A stretch of DNA of 64,000 nt from RUG12461 sp045657665 (GTDB taxonomy: Bacteria > Bacillota > Clostridia > Lachnospirales > Lachnospiraceae). How positions within the stretch are numbered: position 1 is the first letter of the stretch; the number at the start of each line of letters is the position of its first letter. Positions 58,932-64,000 of the stretch are shown here, piece by piece. The stretch spans positions 35,628-99,627 of the forward strand of contig JAZOTN010000018.1 of NCBI GenBank assembly GCA_045657665.1, written 5' to 3'. The translations under genes were made by a program, and so were the position numbers. The notes beneath the pieces were generated by a model that saw only the letters and a program-made list of their open reading frames with translations, was not told the DNA's origin and searched no databases.

Positions 58932-60503
58932 ATGGATAAAGTAATTGTGATCGATTTCGGCGGACAGTACAATCAGCTTGTTGCACGCCGGGTAAGGGAA
59001 AATCAGGTATATTGCGAGATCTATTCCTATCGGACACCGCTTGATCAGATCCGCGAAATGAAACCGAAAGGCATCATCCTGACCGGCGGACCTTCAAGCT
59101 GCTACGTGGAAGGCGCGGCGAGTTGTTCTGCTGAATTATTCCGGCTCGGGATCCCGGTGCTGGGACTTTGCTACGGAGCTCAGGTGATGATGCAGGTGCT
59201 TGGCGGAAAGGTGGAAAAGGCTCCGGTCCGGGAGTATGGGCATGCCGGGCTTACGGTGGATACGTCTTCCCCGCTGTTTACGGACGTCCCGAAAGAAACT
59301 ACCTGCTGGATGAGCCATTTTGATTATATTTCGCAGATGGCTCCGGGATTTCGGTCTGTTGCCCATACCTCGGTGACACCTGTTGCGGCGGCGGAAAACA
59401 GGGAAGAGGAGCTTTATGCCATTCAGTTTCATCCCGAAGTGCTTCATACGCCTGAAGGCTCCAGGATCCTCAGGAACTTTGTCTATAATGTCTGTGGATG
59501 CTCCGGGGACTGGAAGATGGATGATTTTGCTGAGAAAAAGATCGCTGAGATCCGGGAGAAAGTCGGTCCGGGAAAAGTGCTTCTTGCGCTTTCCGGCGGA
59601 GTGGATTCTTCGGTGGCGGCCGTACTGCTTTCGAAAGCAGTCGGGAAGCAGCTGACATGTGTGTTTGTGGATCACGGTCTTTTGAGAAAGAATGAAGGGG
59701 ACGAGGTGGAGGCGGTTTTCGGTCCTTGCGGCCCCTATGACCTCAATTTTATCAGAGTAAACGCGGGAGAGCGTTACTATGAAAAGCTTGCCGGAGTGAC
59801 AGAGCCGGAAAAAAAGCGCAAGATCATCGGGGAAGAATTCATCCGGGTCTTTGAGGAAGAGGCAAAGAAGATCGGGACGGTGGACTTTCTGGTACAGGGA
59901 ACGATCTATCCGGATGTGGTCGAGTCCGGCCTCGGCGGGGAATCCGCTGTGATCAAATCGCACCATAATGTGGGAGGACTACCGGATTACGTGGATTTCA
60001 AAGAGATTATCGAGCCGCTTCGGGACCTTTTTAAGGACGAGGTGCGTAAAGTAGGTCTTACTCTCGGGATTCCGGAAAAGCTCGTATTTCGCCAGCCCTT
60101 CCCGGGTCCGGGACTTGGGATTCGCATCATCGGGGAGGTCACTGCGGAGAAGGTTCGGATCGTCCAGGATGCTGATGCGATCTACCGCGAAGAAGTGAAT
60201 GCAGCGGCAGATACATACACAAAGGAACACGGTGGAGACATTGCACCATGGATGCCGGATCAGTATTTTGCGGCACTTACCAATATGCGTTCCGTCGGTG
60301 TGATGGGTGACGAGCGGACCTATGACTATGCAGTGGCTTTACGGGCCGTTCGCACGATTGATTTCATGACCGCTGAGGCAGCCGAGATCCCATTTTCCGT
60401 GCTCCAGACAGTTATGAACCGAATCATCAATGAAGTGAAGGGTGTGAACCGGGTTATGTATGACCTGACGAGCAAACCGCCGGGGACGATTGAGATGGAA
60501 TAA
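58932..60503 (+). CDS. guaA: GMP synthase (glutamine-hydrolysing)
   Basis: A 523-residue two-domain enzyme that aminates XMP to GMP. The N-terminal glutamine amidotransferase has the nucleophile Cys in GLCYGAQ and His in FHPEV; the ATP-pyrophosphatase P-loop is ALSGGVDSSV; the C-terminal dimerisation part has FPGPGLGIRI. Ribosome site GGGAGAAG. The 3' end of guaA is a known insertion site for integrative elements, and a mobile element begins just downstream here. The gene itself is intact. Confidence 0.97.
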   Translation: MDKVIVIDFGGQYNQLVARRVRENQVYCEIYSYRTPLDQIREMKPKGIILTGGPSSCYVEGAASCSAELFRLGIPVLGLCYGAQVMMQVLGGKVEKAPVREYGHAGLTVDTSSPLFTDVPKETTCWMSHFDYISQMAPGFRSVAHTSVTPVAAAENREEELYAIQFHPEVLHTPEGSRILRNFVYNVCGCSGDWKMDDFAEKKIAEIREKVGPGKVLLALSGGVDSSVAAVLLSKAVGKQLTCVFVDHGLLRKNEGDEVEAVFGPCGPYDLNFIRVNAGERYYEKLAGVTEPEKKRKIIGEEFIRVFEEEAKKIGTVDFLVQGTIYPDVVESGLGGESAVIKSHHNVGGLPDYVDFKEIIEPLRDLFKDEVRKVGLTLGIPEKLVFRQPFPGPGLGIRIIGEVTAEKVRIVQDADAIYREEVNAAADTYTKEHGGDIAPWMPDQYFAALTNMRSVGVMGDERTYDYAVALRAVRTIDFMTAEAAEIPFSVLQTVMNRIINEVKGVNRVMYDLTSKPPGTIEME

Positions 60504-60744
60504 TTAACGAAGTCTGAAGAATGCAGTATTTATGCTGGTTCTAAGGATTTTGAAAAGTGATTTGATAACAAAATGATAACACTTGATAAATGAGCATTAT
60601 TTATGAGTAATGCAAAAGGTTAGCAGGTGAGGTTTCAGCAGAGACTTAAAAAGGTCTTGTTAAGCTAATGAATAGCTTAGCAAGGCCTTTTCTTTTTGCC
60701 CTTATGTTAGCCGATGGAAACAATTCTAAGAAGAGTTATTTAGA
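60504..60744. other. Junction between guaA and the mobile element: phased repeats, dyad and terminator
   Basis: A non-coding stretch of 241 nt. It contains three near-identical TGATAA-type repeats (60563-60570, 60574-60581, 60584-60590) spaced 11 and 10 bp, i.e. on one face of the helix. An inverted repeat GCATTA/TAATGC lies at 60594-60613. A terminator-like stem (AAAAAGGTCTTGTTAAGCTA with TAGCTTAGCAAGGCCTTTT at 60648-60691) is followed by a short T-run. This fits an attachment-site region with integrase arm sites, but the att core is not proven. Confidence 0.5.
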
Positions 60745-61236
60745 TCATTCCTGAGCAGGTACTTCTTCAAAGTGTGAATGAGTTGTCTGACCGGGTGTTG
60801 GATAGTGATATCTCCAGGCATCGTATTCATCCTGGGTGATCTGACCGGATCTGAGTGATTCGGACTTATCCATCCAATCCATCAGCATGTCATAAAACTG
60901 CATGCTGCCAGGGTTATTCCTTAAATCAAGATAGAGCTGAGGCTGTCCGTCTTCTGCCTTTTCAATCTTGAGACCGTAGCGATCTTCAATAGCGAAGAGC
61001 GTATGAATAAGCCCTGTGAAAGAGTCGATATCGGGAACCTTCAGGGCATCAGGTTTAACGTCAAAAAGCTCTGCCATTGCCTGGACAAGGTTATCCTTTG
61101 GAACACGATTTTCGCTCTCATATTGAGCCATACGGACATCGGCAGATTTTTCATCAAAGCCGATCTGTGCACCTACATATTTTTGTGTCATTCCGCGTTT
61201 ACTACGGAAGAAATGGATTCGTTCTCCTATTGCCAT
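60745..61236 (-). CDS. XRE-family HTH repressor of the mobile element
   Basis: This encodes 163 residues. N-terminal XRE helix-turn-helix (IGERIHFFRSKRGMTQKYVGAQIGF ... VRMAQYESENRVP) at ~2-45, followed by a C-terminal domain of ~100 residues with DIDSFTGLIHTLFAIEDRYGL, typical of repressors in Lachnospiraceae mobilizable elements. The ATG follows AAGGAGC. It is divergent from the excisionase-integrase genes across a region with four TTAAACAAATATGTTAA-like operators and should repress both its own gene and the recombination genes. Confidence 0.88.
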   Translation of the reverse strand: MAIGERIHFFRSKRGMTQKYVGAQIGFDEKSADVRMAQYESENRVPKDNLVQAMAELFDVKPDALKVPDIDSFTGLIHTLFAIEDRYGLKIEKAEDGQPQLYLDLRNNPGSMQFYDMLMDWMDKSESLRSGQITQDEYDAWRYHYPTPGQTTHSHFEEVPAQE

Positions 61237-61265
61237 AGTGAGGGCTCCTTTCGCTTGATGGGACT

Positions 61266-61382
61266 ATCTTAACATATTTGTTTAGGACAATCAAGAGAAA
61301 TTAAACAAAAAAGTTTAATTACACACTTGACTTTAACAAATATGTTTAGTATTATAAGCGTGAACTTAAACAAATATGTTAA
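61266..61382. promoter_or_regulatory. Divergent promoters with four phased repressor operators
   Basis: Four imperfect palindromes of consensus TTAAACAnAnATGTTTAA: O1 61269-61284, O2 61301-61318, O3 61333-61348, O4 61366-61382. Centres are ~33, 31 and 33 bp apart, about three helical turns. The rightward promoter is TTGACT (61327-61332) - 17 nt - TATTAT (61350-61355), with O3 filling the spacer. The leftward promoter, on the minus strand, is TTGATT (61289-61294) - 17 nt - TAAGAT (61266-61271), with O1 filling the spacer. This layout is a lysogeny-like switch. Confidence 0.8.
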
Positions 61383-61591
61383 GTGACAACTGAATGATCG
61401 TCTGAGACACAGATATGACTCCGGAAAAGTATGCGAGGACCGAAAGCGAGCGTATGGAGGGAGCGAAAACGGCGCAGTCCAAAACAGTCTATAAGGCTAA
61501 CGAACCCAGAGGTTACCCGTCAGGAAAGTGTCAAAGGGAAGCGGCAAATGAAGTATCAACAAAAAAGAAACCAAAGAAAGGAAAGAAATGT
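61383..61591 (+). other. Leader between switch region and excisionase gene
   Basis: 209 nt. An open frame runs through it in phase with the excisionase (from an ATG at 61415), rich in Lys/Arg/Glu, but there is no ribosome site before that ATG and no conserved sequence, so I treat it as an untranslated leader. No clear hairpin or riboswitch is seen. Confidence 0.5.
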
Positions 61592-61789
61592 ATGGAAAAA
61601 ATGTTTTTGAGAGTAGCAGATGTTATGGAAATCCTCGGCGTTTCCGAAAGTTACGCCTATAAGCTGATAAGAAAGCTTAACAAGGAAATGCAGGAGATGG
61701 GATTTCAGACCATTCAGGGAAGGATCGATACCAAATTCTTCTATGAACACTTCTATCAGACCAAGGATTATGAGAGGAGGGATGCTTAA
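61592..61789 (+). CDS. Excisionase-like small HTH protein
   Basis: A 65-residue protein with a winged-helix/MerR-like DNA-binding core (MEKMFLRVADVMEILGVSESYAYKLIRKLN) like Tn916-type Xis proteins and other small excisionases. ATG 61592 follows AAAGGAAAG; an in-frame upstream extension lacks a ribosome site. Its stop overlaps the integrase start by 1 nt (TAATG), so the two recombination proteins are made together from the rightward promoter. Confidence 0.82.
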   Translation: MEKMFLRVADVMEILGVSESYAYKLIRKLNKEMQEMGFQTIQGRIDTKFFYEHFYQTKDYERRDA

Positions 61790-62886
61790 TGCCGGTTTAT
61801 AAGAACGACAAGAACGGTACCTGGTATGCGATGATCCGTTATAAGGACTGGACCGGGACGAACAGGCAGAAATGCCAAAGAGGGTTTTCTACTCGTAAAG
61901 AAGCTATTGAGTGGGAAGCTCAGTTTAAGCTTCAGCAGGCATCGGATATCGATATGACTTTGGAAGCCTTTTACGAACTTTACGAAAAGGACGTAAGACC
62001 GAGACTAAAGGAAAACACTTGGATGACAAAGCAGGTCATATATGAAAAGAAGATCCTTCCTTATCTTGGAAAACGTAAGCTTTCGGAAATAACCGCAAAG
62101 GACGTGATCGATTGGCAGAATGAAATGATGCGTTTGACTAAAGCCAACGGAGAAACTTTTTCACCATGTTATCTGAAAACGATACATGCGGAACTGAGCG
62201 CACTTTTCAACCATGCGGCTAAGTATTATCACCTGAGCGTTAATCCGGCGAGAAATGCGGGCTGTATGGGGCAGGAAGATATAAAGGAAATGTCATTCTG
62301 GACTAAAGAAGAATATCTTGCTTTTGCTGAGGCAATCATGGACAGGCCGATTTCCTATTACGCTTTTGAAATCTTGTACTGGTGCGGAATACGTGAAGGA
62401 GAACTGCTTGCACTTACCCCGGCTGATTTTGATTTCGAAAAGTCAACTCTTAGGATCAATAAGTCTTATCAGAGAATGCACGGAGAGGACGTTGTAACGA
62501 CACCTAAGACCAAAAAGAGCAATAGGGTTATAAAACTTCCAAAGTTCCTGTGTGAGGAAATGAAGGACTGTCTGAAGATGTTTTACGATATCAAGCCCGG
62601 TGACAGGATATTTCAGTCATTATCCAAACATGTTCTCTCTACAGAAATGGAAAGAGGTTGCAAAGTCGCAGGAGTCAAGGTTATCCGAATTCATGATTTA
62701 CGGCACAGCCATGTATCATTTCTGATCAATAAGGGATTTACAGCGCTGGAGATTGGAAATCGTGTAGGGCATGAAACAGAAAGGATCACGTACCGATATG
62801 CACATCTGTTTCCTACAAAACAGGATGAGATGGCAGATTTCCTTGATAATGAAAGATTTAGCAATGACACAGAAAAGGAGGCATAA
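61789..62886 (+). CDS. int: Tyrosine recombinase (integrase) of the mobile element
   Basis: A 365-residue phage-type integrase. N-terminal arm-binding domain (MPVYKNDKNGTWYAMIRYKDWTG) and core-binding region; catalytic residues are Arg in CGIREGELLAL, Lys in TTPKTKKSNRVIKLP, H-x-x-R in RIHDLRHSH, His in VGHET and the nucleophilic Tyr in ITYRYAHLF. All five look intact, so the element may still move. The element's left end is next to the guaA 3' end. Confidence 0.93.
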   Translation: MPVYKNDKNGTWYAMIRYKDWTGTNRQKCQRGFSTRKEAIEWEAQFKLQQASDIDMTLEAFYELYEKDVRPRLKENTWMTKQVIYEKKILPYLGKRKLSEITAKDVIDWQNEMMRLTKANGETFSPCYLKTIHAELSALFNHAAKYYHLSVNPARNAGCMGQEDIKEMSFWTKEEYLAFAEAIMDRPISYYAFEILYWCGIREGELLALTPADFDFEKSTLRINKSYQRMHGEDVVTTPKTKKSNRVIKLPKFLCEEMKDCLKMFYDIKPGDRIFQSLSKHVLSTEMERGCKVAGVKVIRIHDLRHSHVSFLINKGFTALEIGNRVGHETERITYRYAHLFPTKQDEMADFLDNERFSNDTEKEA

Positions 62887-62888
62887 GG

Positions 62889-63221
62889 ATGTCAGCAAAG
62901 AATTTTGATCAGAGGGGCCGCTTTAGAAACAAGATAGTGGCGTTTAGGGTTTCGCCGGAGGAAGATGCACTGATTGAAGCGGAAGTTCGCCTTTCAGGTC
63001 ACACGAAGCAGGATTACATTATTAGTCGCTTGATGAACAAAACAATAACTGTTCAGGGGAATCCGAAGGTGTATAAGGCACTTAAGGACGAACTGAAAAA
63101 AGTTCTGAATGAGCTCTCCAGGATTGAGTCCGGTTCATCAGTGGATCCTGACCTGATCGTACTTATCAGACAAATAGCAATCATCATGGAAGGAATGCAG
63201 CATGAGGATGACTGGAGCTAA
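62889..63221 (+). CDS. MobC-like relaxosome accessory protein
   Basis: A 110-residue protein with a ribbon-helix-helix-like N-terminus: KIVAFRVSPEEDALIEAEVRLSGHTKQDYIISRLMN resembles MobC/plasmid mobilization accessory proteins. The C-terminal half is a helical pair. It starts 2 nt after the integrase stop. It would help a relaxase bind an oriT, but no relaxase is within the window; it is expected downstream. A terminator follows at 63225. Confidence 0.75.
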   Translation: MSAKNFDQRGRFRNKIVAFRVSPEEDALIEAEVRLSGHTKQDYIISRLMNKTITVQGNPKVYKALKDELKKVLNELSRIESGSSVDPDLIVLIRQIAIIMEGMQHEDDWS

Positions 63222-63222
63222 A

Positions 63223-63257
63223 CGAAAAAGTCCTCTGCGGGAACAGAGGACTTTTCC
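63223..63257 (+). terminator. Intrinsic terminator after MobC-like gene
   Basis: AAAAAGTCCTCTG pairs with CAGAGGACTTTT across a 6-nt loop. It separates the recombination genes from the ATPase gene. Confidence 0.8.
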
Positions 63258-63355
63258 AACAAAGCCGAAGCTTTCATATACAAAATATTATGAACAAAGT
63301 ATATCAGAGCTTCCGGTGACATTCAATGAAAAAATGAAAATCGGAGGAAAAAAAT

Positions 63356-64000
63356 ATGGAAGAAAACAAGACAGAATTAAAACTGATTCAGATGTCGGAA
63401 ATCGAGACAGAGGAAGTATCTTGGCTCTGGTTCCCGTTCATCCCATATGGAAAGCTTACCATCATCCAAGGAGATCCCGGTGATGGTAAGACAACGATGG
63501 TATTGAATCTTGCTGCGAAACTTTCACGAGGTGAGTCGCTTGATGATGGAATGAATTGCAGTGAACCGGTCAATATCATTTATCAGACTGCTGAAGATGG
63601 ACTTGCTGATACAGTGAAGCCCAGGCTCGAAAGTGCCGGAGCGGATTGTACAAAGATAATGGTGATTGATGAAAGCGACAAATCATTATCCATGGCGGAT
63701 GAGAGAATCGAAGAAGCGTTGAAAACGACAAATGCGAAACTCCTGATCCTTGATCCTATACAGGCATATCTTGGCGGCGGGATGGATATGAATCGGGCAA
63801 ATGAAGCAAGAGATATGACTAAACGGCTTGGAGCGTTAGCAGAAAAATATAAATGAGCTATCGTCCTTATTGGTCACATGAACAAAGCCGGTGGTACAAA
63901 GGCAGCTTACAGAGGAATAGGATCGATAGACTTCTATGCTGTCGCAAGAAGTGTTCTTCTGGTCGGAAGGATCGAAGGAGAACCGGACAAAAGAGCAATG
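63356..64000 (+). pseudogene. AAA/RepA-like DNA-processing ATPase interrupted by in-frame TGA (3' partial)
   Basis: A RecA-fold ATPase of the RepA/RadA-like class found in mobilizable elements. Walker A is GDPGDGKTTMV at ~39-49 and Walker B LLILDPIQAYLGGG. After residue ~166 (AEKYK) there is a TGA at 63854-63856, yet the frame continues cleanly with AIVLIGHMNKAGGTKAAYRGIGSIDFYAVARSV, the rest of the conserved domain, to the window end. Relatives usually carry Cys at the TGA position (KYxCAIxLIGH), so TGC/TGT changed to TGA. Possible causes: a real nonsense mutation, a sequence error, or recoding. Strong GGAGG ribosome site. The mobile element may be partly defective. Confidence 0.75.

Noticed and set aside
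63854..63856. Selenocysteine insertion at the TGA
   Set aside because: No convincing bacterial SECIS-like hairpin follows directly, the protein is an ATPase with no redox role for that Cys, and a nonsense mutation or error is simpler.

Overview
The window looks like the chromosome of a Lachnospiraceae-type anaerobic Clostridium relative (Firmicutes, intermediate GC). Evidence for this is a long Alu-type SRP RNA, a class B sortase with a wall-anchored substrate, strong AGGAGG ribosome sites with frequent TTG/GTG starts, and small families typical of that group (DUF4250, DUF6465, the GGGtGRT protein with its NifU-like partner, a TetM-like GTPase fused to a YacP/Rae1 NYN nuclease). This taxonomic call is inference from gene content; no 16S gene is present.

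Layout. 1-6.5 kb: 3' part of a Nudix/iron-alcohol-dehydrogenase fusion, then three overlapping or closely spaced exported proteins with one N-terminal membrane helix each (GLUG-like and InlB-like repeats, two with pilin-like N-termini). 6.5-14 kb: housekeeping metG-tatD-rsmA, a TPR-GGDEF diguanylate cyclase, a convergent GNAT, tadA and a MATE exporter. 13.9-14.4 kb: a 133-bp cloverleaf-forming palindromic element and the SRP RNA gene with a perfect promoter. 14.4-23.7 kb: acidic lipoprotein, large LuxR/MalT-like regulator, threonine aldolase, a small leader-like protein, M18 aminopeptidase, orphan AmiS/UreI channel, a NamZ (DUF1343) remnant, Nudix, low-Mr phosphatase, YhhN protein and glutathione peroxidase behind an operator-bearing promoter. 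23.8-28.1 kb: GH1 glycosidase with a phosphomannose-isomerase-like tail, then the TetM-like/Rae1 fusion. 28.2-36.2 kb: an envelope operon of YhgE/Pip - two-TM protein - YhgE/Pip - class A PBP - membrane protein. 36.3-41.9 kb: tRNA-Pro(CGG), sortase B and its substrate, a chemoreceptor. 41.9-49.5 kb: NifU-like + GGGtGRT pair, thymidine kinase, small membrane proteins, a membrane-tethered sigma-like protein with DUF4250, Nudix, NADP-glutamate dehydrogenase with a queuosine-precursor transporter. 49.5-60.5 kb: CsoR-like repressor, patatin with a pseudo-peptidase partner, HPr-like + DUF6465 pair, MATE, mini-flagellin, TrmO, PilZ, guaA.

60.5 kb to the end is the left part of an integrated mobilizable element placed just after guaA: XRE repressor, four phased operators between divergent promoters, excisionase, tyrosine integrase, MobC-like protein and an AAA/RepA-like ATPase interrupted by an in-frame TGA at a position where relatives usually have Cys.

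The strongest leads for under-described biology are the TetM-like GTPase/Rae1 nuclease fusion (a possible A-site mRNA cleavage or ribosome rescue factor), the NifU-like/GGGtGRT pair, the cloverleaf DNA element, the double-YhgE/aPBP envelope operon, the HPr-like protein lacking Arg17, and the phased repressor operators of the mobile element. All calls are from reading the sequence; no database search was run.
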